Assembly: GCF_900095185.1 (NCBI RefSeq)
Contig: NZ_LT606948.1
Coordinates: 496,001-560,000 of the forward strand
Reading direction: 5' to 3'
Source: Polynucleobacter necessarius
GTDB taxonomy: Bacteria; Pseudomonadota; Gammaproteobacteria; Burkholderiales; Burkholderiaceae
Length of the DNA: 64,000 bases
Shown: positions 26,944 through 37,538 of the stretch, piece after piece
Layout of the letters: each line of letters begins with the position of its first letter
Position numbering within the stretch: the first letter of the stretch is position 1
Made by a program: the position numbers and the translations under genes
Notes under the pieces: model-generated
What the model saw: the letters and a program-made list of their open reading frames with translations, nothing else
Database searches by the model: none
What the model was told of the DNA's origin: nothing

Positions 26944-28377
26944 ATGCGACAATTTTTAAAGAATTTTGCTCTAATTACCGTTGGCCTAATCGCTGGCGTT
27001 GCTGCTACGATCCAGCTCTCTGCCACCGCTCAGCAAGGCACTCAGCTTCCGCTTGATGAGCTTCGGACGCTATCGAATGTATTTGCACAAATCAAGCGTG
27101 AATATGTTGAGCCAATCGAAGACAAACAATTACTAACCGATGCAGTCAAGGGCATGGTAAGCAGTCTTGATCCGCACTCGACATTCTTAGACAAAAAAGA
27201 TTTTTTAGAAATGCAGGAACAAACTTCTGGAAAATTTGCTGGGCTTGGAATTGAAATTACCTCGGAAGATGGTGTAGTGAAGATATTAAATCCAATTGAA
27301 GATAGCCCTGCAGCACGTGCTGGCCTTCAAGCGGGAGATTTAATTACTCGCCTTGATGACAAACCTGTGCGTGGCATGTCACTTGACAAAGCGGTACGAA
27401 CAATGCGCGGTACACCTGGCACCAAAATTACCTTGACTGTATTTCGTAAAAGTGAAGAACGTAGCTTTCCTTTGACAATAACTCGCGCAGAAATTAAAGC
27501 ACAGTCAGTCAAAACAAAAATACTCGATAACAATATTGCATGGGTGCGCATTACTAGCTTTCAAGAACGCACAGTTCCTGATCTCGCAAAAAAATTAACC
27601 GACATAGCTAATCAAGATCCAAAATTCAAAGGGATTATTTTGGATCTTCGTAATAATGGTGGTGGCTTGCTTCAAGGAGCTGTCGGGGTTGCATCTGCAT
27701 TCTTGCCTGCAGATGCCGTTATTGTCTCTACCAAGGGCCAAACTCCAGATTCAAAACAAGTCTTTAATGCCTCCCCTGCAATGTATCGACTTAGTGAACC
27801 TGGCGACCCTCTGGCAGGTGTACCAACAATGTTTAAAAAATTACCAATGGTAGTCTTAGTCAATGCCTATTCCGCTTCCGCATCAGAGATCGTGGCTGGT
27901 GCACTCCAAGACTATAAGCGCGCAACAATCATCGGGAAAACTACGTTTGGCAAAGGTTCGGTGCAAACTGTCCATCCTCTTACCAATGACTCTGCATTAA
28001 AAATCACCACCGCTTATTACTACACACCTAGCGGTAAATCAATTCAGGCTTACGGAGTGAAACCAGATATCCCAGTCGACCAAAATAAAGATGGCGATCC
28101 AGATGATGTATTAATCACCCGCGAAATTGATAGTGAAAAACATCTGCGTAATAAGCAATCCGCTGAAGACAAGCTCATTAAAGATCGTGAGCAACGACGT
28201 CTAGAAGCGCTACAGCGCATTGAGGAAAAGAATGCCAAGAAGACTCCTGAGGAAAAAGAGAAAGAAAAAAATAAAAAGCCTCCTGAACTCGGCAGTGCAG
28301 ATGACTTCATGCTATCTCAGGCGGTGGCCTTCATTAATGGCCAGCCAGTAAAACGATCATCCTCTAAGCTCGAATAA
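26944..28377 (+). CDS. ctpA: C-terminal processing peptidase, S41 family
   Basis: 477 residues. An N-terminal signal or anchor helix is followed by a PDZ domain (about 85-160; GLGIEITSEDGVVKILNPIE) and the S41 domain. The catalytic Ser is in NAYSASASEIVAGAL and the Lys in GKTTFGKGSVQT. The tail from about residue 400 is very rich in Lys and Glu (helical, possibly coiled coil). It trims periplasmic proteins, and in other species cell-wall hydrolases. It lies downstream of gpmA and upstream of the thiF remnant. Confidence 0.94.
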   Translation: MRQFLKNFALITVGLIAGVAATIQLSATAQQGTQLPLDELRTLSNVFAQIKREYVEPIEDKQLLTDAVKGMVSSLDPHSTFLDKKDFLEMQEQTSGKFAGLGIEITSEDGVVKILNPIEDSPAARAGLQAGDLITRLDDKPVRGMSLDKAVRTMRGTPGTKITLTVFRKSEERSFPLTITRAEIKAQSVKTKILDNNIAWVRITSFQERTVPDLAKKLTDIANQDPKFKGIILDLRNNGGGLLQGAVGVASAFLPADAVIVSTKGQTPDSKQVFNASPAMYRLSEPGDPLAGVPTMFKKLPMVVLVNAYSASASEIVAGALQDYKRATIIGKTTFGKGSVQTVHPLTNDSALKITTAYYYTPSGKSIQAYGVKPDIPVDQNKDGDPDDVLITREIDSEKHLRNKQSAEDKLIKDREQRRLEALQRIEEKNAKKTPEEKEKEKNKKPPELGSADDFMLSQAVAFINGQPVKRSSSKLE

Positions 28378-28401
28378 CTTTTCGATCTTTGCGACCGGCG
28401 C

Positions 28402-29155
28402 ATAAATGACGAGCAGCCACTTCGATACTCTAGGCATTTACTGCTCGAGGAAATAAATGTCCAGGGCCAAGAGAAGCTTCTCAATGCTCATGTACTAGTA
28501 ATTGGTGCAGGTGGCTTAGGTAGTGCCGCCGCGCCATATTTAGTAGCTGCCGGGATTGGTCATATTATCCTGGTCGATCTCGACTCAGTTGAGCTAACTA
28601 ATTTGCAGCGCCACATCATGCATACCGAAAGCAATATTGCCAATAGTAAAGCGGCCTCTAGTAAAGAATTTCTTGAACGTCTTAACTCAACTATCCAGGG
28701 TGAAGCAATTCCATTCAACACTACCGACTCGCTCCTAGATGATTTGCTCCCAAGCGTTGATATTGTTCTTGATTACACAGATAACTTTTTCAATCCGACA
28801 ACTGATTAATGCTGCCTGCGTTAGACACTTCACCCCGCTAGTTTCCAGATCCGCTCTCAAGTTTGATAGTCAAGTCAGTGTTTTTGATCCCCGCAATTCC
28901 AGTGCACCATGTTCTGCCTGCATCATCTCTCCAGATGAGCAATTTGAAGAAGTCAGCTGTTCGAGTATGGGCGTCTTTTCGTCTTTGGTGGACATAATTG
29001 AAGCCATTCAAGCGGCACAAGCCCTGCACATATTAGTTGGCTTTGGAGAATCTTTGGTGGGGCGTATGTTGCTGTGGAATGGTCGCACTACTCAGGTTGA
29101 CGAAATTCGCATGAGCCGAAATACTGAATGTTCAATATGCGGCACCAGTCATTAG
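28402..29155 (+). pseudogene. ThiF/MoeB family sulfur-carrier adenylyltransferase, start lost and frameshifted
   Basis: The frame begins NDEQPLRYSRHLLLEE, the usual N-terminus of this E1-like family, but the preceding codon is ATA (28402-28404). No ATG, GTG or TTG lies between it and the ctpA stop in that frame. The nucleotide loop VIGAGGLGSAAAPYL is intact. Near 28787 an extra T in a T run shifts the frame out of DYTDNF, and SIRQLINAACVRHF continues in another frame. The zinc cysteines (APCSAC and CSIC) are present. MoeB and ThiF activate the small sulfur carriers MoaD and ThiS; which one this served cannot be told. Confidence 0.85.
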
Positions 29156-29159
29156 GCTA

Positions 29160-30908
29160 CTAGGATAAAAGTCGCTCTAAAGCTTTTGCCTGCTCTTCAG
29201 GTTCATAAGCCCTCAATACTCTAGGCACACGAGCACGCAACAAACCCACATTAGCACTCAGAACCTCCCGCTTTACCAAAAGGAGTTGATTGAAATGCAT
29301 CGAAAAGTCAGTTAATCCTAAAGCTAGTAGTAGTCTTGTCAACGCTGAGTCACCAGCCATTTCACCGCAAACCGCTACCGGTACATTTGCACGCTTAGCC
29401 TGATCAATGATGTTTGCAAGTAAATTTAATATGGCTGGGTGCAAAGGATCATAGAGGTGAGCAACCGCATGATCAGCCCGGTCAATCGCCAAGGTGTACT
29501 GAATTAAATCATTGGTACCAATCGAAAGAAAATCGAATCGATTAATAAACAAAGGTAGCACTAATGCAGCGGCTGGAATTTCAATCATGGCGCCGACTTG
29601 AATATTCGGATTAAATGCCTTGCCACGCTGATGCAATTGTTGTTTAGCTTTTTCAATCAGTCTCAATGTTTCATCAATCTCTTTTGCATGCGCCAACATT
29701 GGAATCATGATACGTGCCTGACCATGCGCAGATGCGCGTAAGATCGCTCTTAGTTGCGTTAAAAAAACTTCGGGCTCAGTTAGTGACCAACGAATTGCTC
29801 GTAAGCCCAGCGGGGAAGTCCCCGTTTGAGAGATATCTCTACCGCCGCCCAACGCCTTATCGGCACCAACGTCGATTGTTCTAATATTGACAGGCAAGCC
29901 ATGCATCAGATCAACCACTCGACGATATTCTTGGTATTGCTTTTCTTCATCAGGCAGCGCTTGCTTTCGGTCCATGAATAAGAATTCGGAGCGAAAGAGG
30001 CCAACGCCTACAGCGCCTAACTTGACTGCTTGAATAGCATCTTCTGGCAATTCAATATTAGCGAATAATTCAATTTCAACACGGTCGGCTGTTTCAGTTT
30101 TCGCATGTTTTAACTGCTGAAGCTTGCGAGCCTCTTTGAGAATCTGGGTTTGTAGCTCGCGATATTCCGCAAGAAGTTGCTCGTCGGGAGCGACCACCAC
30201 CACACCACGCTCACCATCTAAGACCAACCAATCACCGTGCCGAATCATTTCACTGGCATGTCGCACGCCCACTACAGCAGGAATTTCCATGCTACGAGCA
30301 ACAATTGCAGTATGTGAAGTTTTTCCGCCAAGGTCAGTTATAAAACCAGTAAAGGCATGCTCCTTAAAACGTAACATGTCATGAGGTGCAATATCGTGCG
30401 CAACAATAATGGATTCAACACCAATATCGCTTGTGGGCAAGAAATCAGAAGGAGTTAATGAATCTTGTTGAGCATTCAATGTCTTGATAACACGTTCGGC
30501 AACCTGCCTAATATCATTGGCACGCTCTTTTAAATAAGAATCTTCAATCTCAGCAAATTGCTCTAATAGATCATTGAGTTCTGTTGTTAAGGCCCAAGCA
30601 GCATTTAGACGTTGTGTCCGAATTAACTTAATGGGCTTTTCGGCTAATGCTGGATCAGCCAGGATCATGCCGTGCACATCTAAAAATGCCGCCATTTCTG
30701 GTGGAGCATCTTTTGGCAAGCCTTGACGCAATTGATCGAGCTCAAGACGAACTTGATCGAAAGCGTCCAATAATTTTTTGGCTTCGGCTTCTTCCTTGCC
30801 GGAGTCTATTAAGTGATGACTTACCTCTATCGCTGCACGAGAAATCAGTACCGCCTTGCCAATGGCAATCCCTTTCGACACAGGAATTCCGTGCAATGCA
30901 AAAGTCAT
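29160..30908 (-). CDS. ptsI: PTS enzyme I (phosphoenolpyruvate-protein phosphotransferase)
   Basis: 582 residues. It passes phosphate from PEP to HPr. The active His is H199 in GGKTSHTAIVARSMEIPA. The PEP-binding C-terminal barrel has RSEFLFMDR, SIGTNDLIQYTLAIDRAD and VAVCGEMAGD. The frame is intact. It lies 5 bases after ptsH and with the EIIA-Man gene upstream forms a regulatory PTS. No sugar-specific membrane component is seen. Confidence 0.96.
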   Translation of the reverse strand: MTFALHGIPVSKGIAIGKAVLISRAAIEVSHHLIDSGKEEAEAKKLLDAFDQVRLELDQLRQGLPKDAPPEMAAFLDVHGMILADPALAEKPIKLIRTQRLNAAWALTTELNDLLEQFAEIEDSYLKERANDIRQVAERVIKTLNAQQDSLTPSDFLPTSDIGVESIIVAHDIAPHDMLRFKEHAFTGFITDLGGKTSHTAIVARSMEIPAVVGVRHASEMIRHGDWLVLDGERGVVVVAPDEQLLAEYRELQTQILKEARKLQQLKHAKTETADRVEIELFANIELPEDAIQAVKLGAVGVGLFRSEFLFMDRKQALPDEEKQYQEYRRVVDLMHGLPVNIRTIDVGADKALGGGRDISQTGTSPLGLRAIRWSLTEPEVFLTQLRAILRASAHGQARIMIPMLAHAKEIDETLRLIEKAKQQLHQRGKAFNPNIQVGAMIEIPAAALVLPLFINRFDFLSIGTNDLIQYTLAIDRADHAVAHLYDPLHPAILNLLANIIDQAKRANVPVAVCGEMAGDSALTRLLLALGLTDFSMHFNQLLLVKREVLSANVGLLRARVPRVLRAYEPEEQAKALERLLS

Positions 30909-30913
30909 TCTAT

Positions 30914-31183
30914 TTACTCACCTTCGCCAAAGCGATCATTAATGAGGGCGGTAAGGGCAGCCATTGCCTCTTCTGCCCTATCACCTACCGTCTCAAGCGT
31001 CACAGTGCCTCCCATGCCGGCCGCCAACATCATTACACCCATGATGCTCTTAGCGTTAATTTGACGACCATTTCGTGACAAGAATATTTCACAAGGAAAT
31101 TGCGCAGCCAACTGCGATAACTTTGCAGAAGCACGAGCATGTAAACCTAACTTATTAATGATTTCAATTTCTGCAGTAGGCAT
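30914..31183 (-). CDS. ptsH: Phosphocarrier protein HPr
   Basis: 89 residues from the ATG at 31183 (MPTAEIEIIN). This start puts the phosphorylated His exactly at position 15 (GLHARAS) and the regulatory Ser at 46 (AKSIMGVMML), so I prefer it to the longer reading from 31201. Ser46 is the target of HPr kinase, whose gene ends at base 117 of this window. It lies between the EIIA-Man gene and ptsI. Confidence 0.95.
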   Translation of the reverse strand: MPTAEIEIINKLGLHARASAKLSQLAAQFPCEIFLSRNGRQINAKSIMGVMMLAAGMGGTVTLETVGDRAEEAMAALTALINDRFGEGE

Positions 31184-31204
31184 GTTGGGATGATCCTTCA
31201 ATCA

Positions 31205-31630
31205 TTATTTATCTTGATTTACTTTGGTACCAAGACGCAAAATTCCATTTTGACCACCTGCGAGCGACTTTTGAGCTAATTCCTCTAATCTCTCTCCACG
31301 ATGAGAGATGCAACGCATCAACATTGGTAGATTCAATCCAGCTAAGACGATGACTGGCGCATTTAATCCAGACAAAGGACCAAGGGCTTCTAATTTTGAA
31401 GCTACATTGGCGGGTGTTGCTCCCATGACATCGGTCAAAATCAGCACGCCATTACCCGTATTAACACCATAAGCTGCTTTTAATACACGCTCAAAACTCG
31501 CTTTAGTATCCTCATGCGGGGGAATATCTACCGCCCGCACACGCTCTGGCACTACTCCAAAAGTATGTTCCGCAAATCCTAGCATTGCGCTAGCAACCGG
31601 CGTATGGGCAACAATCACAATTCCAGCCAT
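31205..31630 (-). CDS. PTS EIIA domain protein, mannose family
   Basis: 141 residues. The phosphorylated His is H9 in VIVAHTPVASAM. GVLILTDVMGATPANVASK and VIVLAGLNLPMLMR are typical of the EIIA-Man fold. With no IIB, IIC or IID genes nearby, this belongs to the regulatory PTS of proteobacteria and not to a sugar transporter. It starts 5 bases after the end of the broken gshB. Confidence 0.92.
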   Translation of the reverse strand: MAGIVIVAHTPVASAMLGFAEHTFGVVPERVRAVDIPPHEDTKASFERVLKAAYGVNTGNGVLILTDVMGATPANVASKLEALGPLSGLNAPVIVLAGLNLPMLMRCISHRGERLEELAQKSLAGGQNGILRLGTKVNQDK

Positions 31631-31635
31631 ATTAT

Positions 31636-32583
31636 TTAAGTTAAAGCTTTCTCAACTTTTGCCAACCAAAATTCTGAAACGTTAAAGCCACTTTGGTCGG
31701 TAATTTCAACGAAACAAGTAGGGCTAGTCTCATTAATTTCAGTGAGGTAGCCGCCAATTAAATCCAATCCTACTAAGGATAATCCACGCTGACTCAAGAT
31801 GGGCGCCAATTTTTCAGCAACTGTATGTTCAGTCTCAATTAGTGGCATAGCAACACCTTTTCCACCGACAGCCAAATTACCCCGAATTTCACTCCCCTGA
31901 GGTTTGCGTGCAAGCGCAAATGGCACTACCTCTCCACCAATTAATAGAACACGCTTATCGCCTTAAGCAATCTCTGGAATGAAACGCTGAATCATTAAGG
32001 TTCTAGCGCCATTCTCTCCAAGGATCTCAACAATACTTGCCAAGTTAAGTCCGTCTGAACCAACTCGGAATACACCCACCCCCCCCATACCATCTAAGGG
32101 CTTAATCACAATATCGCAATAGGTTTGATGAAAGCGCTTTACCGCCACCAATTCTCGCGTGCCTAAAGTAGGAGGCATTAACTCTGGGAATTCAGTAATA
32201 GAAAGTTTTTCTGAATGATCACGCACAGCACTCGGCTCATTAAAGACTTTTGCGCCCTGACGAACCGCAGCTGATAACAACCATGTTGTATTGAGATACT
32301 CAATATCAAGCGGAGGGTCAGTGCGCATGAAAACAGCAGAGAAAGAATTGAGTGCTCGAGGCTCCTCATTAGCCAGATCAAACCAGGCTGTTGTTATGGA
32401 GCTTGGCTTAATTACCAAGGCTTGGCAATCAGCCACTACAAACTCATCTCGCCATACAATATTTCCACTATAACAAAACCATAAACGATGACTCGCTTCT
32501 TGAACTGTACACATCATCGCCAAGGTAGAGTCCTTTTGAATCTTGAAAGACTCAAGGGGGTCCGCAATAAAAAGAAAATCCAT
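31636..32583 (-). pseudogene. gshB: Glutathione synthetase interrupted by one in-frame stop
   Basis: The frame is complete from MDFLFIADPLESFKIQKDST to 31636 except for TAA at 31965-31963, within IQRFIPEIA-stop-GDKRVLLIGG. The ATP-grasp parts lie on both sides: KPLDGMGGVGVFRV before the stop and GLDLIGGYLTEINETSPT after it. About one third of the protein, including metal and ATP ligands, follows the stop, so the truncated product cannot be active. Only one base change separates it from an intact gene. gshA upstream is also broken. Confidence 0.88.
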
Positions 32584-32612
32584 TTTTTCTCTTAAGAAAT
32601 ACAGTATTTCAT

Positions 32613-33797
32613 TTATGCAGCTTCGGCATCAGGATCGGTGCGCTCTAGCTCCAATGATGCAGCAAGTAGCGCTAGACGGGCTACTACACCATATAAATAA
32701 AAGCGATTAGCTACAGCGCTGCCTGACTTAGCACCTAAGTCGGGCATTGAGTTTTGCTCAAACGCCAACGGTACACAATGCATCCCTGGTGCATTCAGAT
32801 TTTCATCGGGACCACGGTCGGTATGCGCGCGATAAAAGCTACCAATCACATAACGATCAATTATATAAAACCACAAGCTCAGCAACCCGCTTCATTGACT
32901 TTCTCAAAGGTGTATACACCCTCCTGAATTAATACATCACTTACCTCAAGACCCTCCTTCACAACACTCATCTTATTGCGGTCTTTATGATTCAAGCCTT
33001 TTAATTGCGATGCATCATTTACCATCATAATTCCCATGCCATAAGTACCTGCATCTGCCTTCATAACGACGTAAGGCGTCTCTTTAATACCGTATTCACG
33101 ATATTTTTTTGCAGTCTTTTTTAATATTTGCTCGACTGCAGTTTGCAACTCTTCTTCGCCTTTACGCTCATGAAAATTAATATTCGAGCAGGATGAGAAA
33201 TAGGGATTAATCATCCAGGGATCAATATCAACTACTTTGGCGAACTTCTTGGCCACCTCTTCGTAAGCGGCGAAGTGATTAGACTTACGACGTACATGCC
33301 AGCCCGCATGCAGGCCAGGCAATAAGTATTGCTCGTCAATATTTTCTAGTATTAGTGGGATCCCCACGGATAAAGCGTTATTCAAAAGTATCGAACACGG
33401 ATCAAAATCTTTTAGGCCTAAACGTTGCTTCTTGAGGTCTAATCGAGAAATGGGCTCTAATAATAAGCGATTACCCTCTGGCAATTCAATCCATGTGGGC
33501 TTCTTAATGTCTTCCGAGAAAGTGCCTAAGCGAACATTCAATCCAGCCTGACGCAGAATGGAAGACAAGCGGTAACATTTGAGGCGAAAGATTATTAAAT
33601 CCTCCTGGGAACAGATTGGTATCGACTGGGGCCAACTTAAAGCCAGAATTACGAAGATCAACTGAACAATAGAAAGGAGGCATGTGTTCTTGCCACTCCA
33701 GCCCGAACCAACGCTCTATCGTTGGTGTCGCTTCTAGAACCTTTGACTCTAATTCGAGCACAGGGCCGCTGAGTGCAGTAATGAGACGTAGAACCAT
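32613..33797 (-). pseudogene. gshA: Glutamate-cysteine ligase (betaproteobacterial type), deletion and frameshifts
   Basis: The start MVLRLITALSGPVLELESK leads to FGLEWQEHMPPFYCSVDLRN and PVDTNLFPGGFNNLSPQM. Near 33580 roughly 100 bases are missing and the frame shifts into SSILRQAGLNVRLGTFSED. The middle is open (VVMKADAGTYGMGIMMVND) until KVNEAG near 32885. There an extra G and then an extra T within 25 bases move the frame twice. The end (IIDRYVIGSFYRAHTDRGPD, then ARLALLAASLELE) is readable. This enzyme makes gamma-glutamylcysteine, the first step to glutathione. Confidence 0.88.
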
Positions 33798-33814
33798 TCT
33801 ACCATTGTAAGATT

Positions 33815-33849
33815 ATTAAAAGAAAGACGCGGGATCCTCGGATCCCGCG
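33815..33849 (-). terminator. Terminator after amtB
   Basis: On the minus strand CGCGGGATCC pairs with GGATCCCGCG, followed by TCTTTCTTTT. It lies 60 bases after the amtB stop and 18 bases before the gshA start, so it ends the torF-glnK-amtB operon. Confidence 0.9.
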
Positions 33850-33910
33850 CTTAAAACTGGGTAGTCAACCAAAACTGCCCAGTGAGGGGTAAAGCTACTA
33901 ATTAAGACTC

Positions 33911-34531
<621 letters not shown>

Positions 34532-34544
34532 TTAGAAGTGGAAC

Positions 34545-35438
34545 TTAGAAAGTTTTGGTTAGAGAGATCAAATCGGTAGATCTACCCAAGTTTTTGCCCT
34601 GAGGGTTTAAGCATGCATAGCCACCTTGGTAGGTAGCTGCGTTAGTTCCAATATAGGCAATTGCTGCAGATAAACCACTACCAAAGTCTTTGGTTACGCC
34701 TAACTTCTAATCGGTATAGCTGTATAAGGTGCTATTTCTGATTCCATTCAGAATAGAGTTTCCCACATAAGAAGTAGAGTTATCGTTTACATTGCCAGCA
34801 CTGTACTGATATCCAATATGGCCGTTCAATGTCATGCCCCATACACCGGTGTTGTAATTCAATATCAAATCAGGATAGTAAGATCCTGTTGAATTAGCTG
34901 TACCGAATGTAGTTGATACTGCATAGGAAAAGTTCGCAAAACCAGTTAAAGGACCAAAAGTAAAGCTCTGGGCTACATAAACTTCACTCGTATTTGGGTT
35001 GGTTGCTCCAGCTGGAATTCCTGAAGTTGGGTAGTAGTACTACAAGAATCCAATATCAGATGCGAAGCCTTCACCAATCACCTCCTTCTTAAAGCCAGCA
35101 TAGAAGTCCATTTCGATAGGTGCAGACACAGTCTTTCCAGCAGACCCGTTTCCACCGTAGCCACCATTTTGACCGAATGAATCACTGATCCAGCTGATTG
35201 AGCTGTTCCAGTTACCAATATAGAAGCCGCTCTCGTGTGCGTAATCAAAACCACCTTGAATAGCCGGCTTAAAGTTTGACTGACTCAGTCCACGATAGCG
35301 ATAATCATTAACAATAGTTACGTTAGTTGCAACAGGACTAGCTTCTGGCGCGTCTGCAGGAGCCGCCTGAGCAAGAGCTGCTGTGGAAAATAAACCAGAA
35401 GCTGCTAGAGCTATGGCCGTCTTTTGAATTATTTTCAT
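34545..35438 (-). pseudogene. TorF family putative porin, two in-frame stops
   Basis: The start MKIIQKTAIALAASGLFSTA is a signal peptide. DYRYRGLSQSNFKPAIQGGF and GFYIGNWNSSIS are typical of the TorF family (beta-barrel proteins coded before glnK-amtB in many betaproteobacteria). TAG at 35042-35040 interrupts after DIGFL, and the same frame continues with YYYPTSGIPAGATNPNTSEV. A second TAG near 34710 follows NSTLYSYTD. The end reads GRSTDLISLTKTF-stop. No frameshift is needed between the parts. A role in nitrogen-compound uptake is inferred from its operon only. Confidence 0.82.
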
Positions 35439-35659
35439 ATAAAACTCCTTAGTGGTCATGACAGTCGACCCCTGTTTGACTGCGGGCAAATTCCCCTAAT
35501 TAAGCTGATGCAGTTATTTGGTGCTTACTATTGCACCCCAAGGGGGAATTGAGGGGATTTTTTGGGTTTTCAACCCCTTTTGGGCATTTTTCGCCATACA
35601 ACTTACAATACGAATATGTATCTTTTCTGCAACTATTGATTGAACTGCGAATCATCATC

Positions 35660-35941
35660 ATGCAAAAGCCTGACGAAATCCTCGAACAAATCCAACGTAT
35701 CGCAAACGATATGCAGTATAAGGCTGGTGATGCGATCCGCAATTCACCGGCTCAAGAGCTTGAGAAAAATGTACGCGCCATGATAAATCAAGGATTCCAA
35801 AAGATGGATCTGGTCACCCGAGAAGAATTTGAACTTCAAACTAAAGTGTTAGCTAAGACGCGCGAAAAATTAGAGGCGCTTGAAGCTAAGGTTGCAGCAC
35901 TAGAAAACAGTAGTCGGTCACCTGAGGTGACGCCTCTTTAA
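35660..35941 (+). CDS. ubiK: Ubiquinone biosynthesis accessory factor UbiK (YqiC/BMFP family)
   Basis: 93 residues from the ATG at 35660 (MQKPDEILEQIQRIANDMQ); a longer reading from 35531 has no support. The N-terminal amphipathic helix is followed by MINQGFQKMDLVTREEFELQ and a C-terminal coiled coil (LAKTREKLEALEAKVAALEN). UbiK acts with UbiJ in the aerobic ubiquinone complex. The frame is intact and isolated between decayed genes. Confidence 0.9.
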   Translation: MQKPDEILEQIQRIANDMQYKAGDAIRNSPAQELEKNVRAMINQGFQKMDLVTREEFELQTKVLAKTREKLEALEAKVAALENSSRSPEVTPL

Positions 35942-35983
35942 TTCCCAGATCTCCTCCGGAGAAAAATCGCTGAAAAAGGTTTC

Positions 35984-36535
35984 CTACCCCTCTTTCGAAA
36001 ATAAAGTTTTTGGATTTTCAGAAACTGCGCCTGTACGCAGAACAGAAACTTGGTAAATCCAATGATCTCCGTTGGGAGCCACGCGATTAATCCAGCGTAC
36101 TCGCATCATTTATTGCGTTTTTCCATTTGCCATTAGATCAACAAAATAATCTTTTGTTGGCAAACGCTGTCGATCTGCTGTCTTATAAAAATTTTCTTCA
36201 ATAGCAATTTCACCACCCGAGGCTTTTGTTCTATCAACTAAATTTGCTTTCAACTAGGCAAGCAGTTGATTAAGTGAGTTACTTTGAGATGATGGCAACT
36301 GAATGACGCTGATTGAATAAATCTCCTCATCAATCTTGACTGCTTCGATTGTCTGTAAAAGCTCTGGATCTTGGTATAGAATACGGCGCTCAATTTTCTC
36401 TGGCGTGCCAGGAAATAATGCCGTATATCTGTCTTAAGGAGCTTGGACCTTTCGCCAATCTAACTTGGGACTACAAGCTGCTAGAAGAATAAAAGTTGTT
36501 GCTATAGCAACAACTTTCAGAACCCTTCTATACAA
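35984..36535 (-). pseudogene. Small lipoprotein of unknown function, several in-frame stops
   Basis: A TTG at 36535 could start a signal peptide ending in the lipobox ILLAACSPKLDWR. The same frame continues with only stops in the way: after VQAP (TAA, 36434), then ERRILYQDPELLQTIEAVKI and EIYSISVIQLPSSQSN, a second stop near 36257, EIAIEENFYKTADRQRLPTK, a third near 36110, and VRWINRVAPNGDHWIYQVSV, ending at TAG 35984. Three nonsense codons and no clear frameshift. The sequence is unknown to me. It starts within the end of lipA. Confidence 0.75.
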
Positions 36536-37538
36536 TCCCAGCTCCGTGTGCCTGCTGGTCGGCGTGATAACTTGAACGCACCATTGCACCAACGGCCGCA
36601 TGGGAAAAGCCCATGGCATAAGCTTTTTCTTCGAACATCTTGAACACATCAGGATGAACATAACGCGTCACCGGTAAGTGGTGTCCTGAAGGAGCTAGAT
36701 ACTGGCCGATCGTTAACATATCAATATTGTGATCACGCATATCCTGCATGACTTCTAAAATTTCTTCGTCGAGTTCACCTAAACCCACCATCAAACCGCT
36801 CTTAGTAGGCATGTGAGGGAAGCGCTCTTTGAAGTCTTTTAAAAGTTTTAATGAATGCAAATAATCAGCACCCGGTCTAGCTTGTTTATATAAACGAGGT
36901 ACTGTTTCAAGATTGTGATTCATGACATCAGGCAAACCACTGGGTGCATGCTCCGCAAATATCTCTAATGCCTTATCAAGGCGACCACGAAAATCTGGCA
37001 CCAATACTTCAATCCGAGTATTAGGTGAAAAAGAGCGCGATTGAGAAATACAATCAACATAGTGCATTGCACCACCGTCACGCAAATCATCACGATCAAC
37101 GCTAGTAATAACCGCATAATTCAATTTAAGCGCAGCAATAGTGCGTGCTAGATTGGCAGGCTCTTTTGTATCCAGAGGATCGGGTCTGCCATGGCCAACA
37201 TCACAGAATGGGCAACGTCGCGTGCACTTGTCGCCCATGATCATGAAGGTAGCAGTACCCTTACCAAAACATTCCCCAATATTGGGGCAGCTTGCCTCTT
37301 CGCAAACCGTTACCAATTCATTCTCGCGCAAAATCTTTTTGATTGCACTAAAGCGAGAATTATTTGAGGCAGCCTTTACGCGAATCCAATCCGGTTTTTT
37401 TAACGCTTCTTCAAGCGGAACAATTTTGATCGGGATGCGCGCAGTCTTCTCGCTTGATTTTTGTTTGCGAGAGGCATCGTAATTGAGGTCTTGGCGTGCC
37501 TCAATCGTATTGAGAATGTCAGACTTATTGGTTGTCAT
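36528..37538 (-). CDS. lipA: Lipoyl synthase
   Basis: 336 residues. A radical-SAM enzyme that inserts two sulfurs into octanoyl groups. The radical-SAM cluster is CTRRCPFC. The auxiliary cluster cysteines are in [25 protein letters not shown] and [17 protein letters not shown] are conserved. It starts within the last 4 bases of lipB (ATGA), so they are translationally coupled. The frame is intact. Confidence 0.96.
   Translation of the reverse strand: MTTNKSDILNTIEARQDLNYDASRKQKSSEKTARIPIKIVPLEEALKKPDWIRVKAASNNSRFSAIKKILRENELVTVCEEASCPNIGECFGKGTATFMIMGDKCTRRCPFCDVGHGRPDPLDTKEPANLARTIAALKLNYAVITSVDRDDLRDGGAMHYVDCISQSRSFSPNTRIEVLVPDFRGRLDKALEIFAEHAPSGLPDVMNHNLETVPRLYKQARPGADYLHSLKLLKDFKERFPHMPTKSGLMVGLGELDEEILEVMQDMRDHNIDMLTIGQYLAPSGHHLPVTRYVHPDVFKMFEEKAYAMGFSHAAVGAMVRSSYHADQQAHGAGIV

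Noticed and set aside
35461-35530. Possible sigma-54 promoter (GG-N10-GC) before torF
   Set aside because: Only the GG and GC pairs match; the TGGCAC and TTGC context is missing, so it could be chance.
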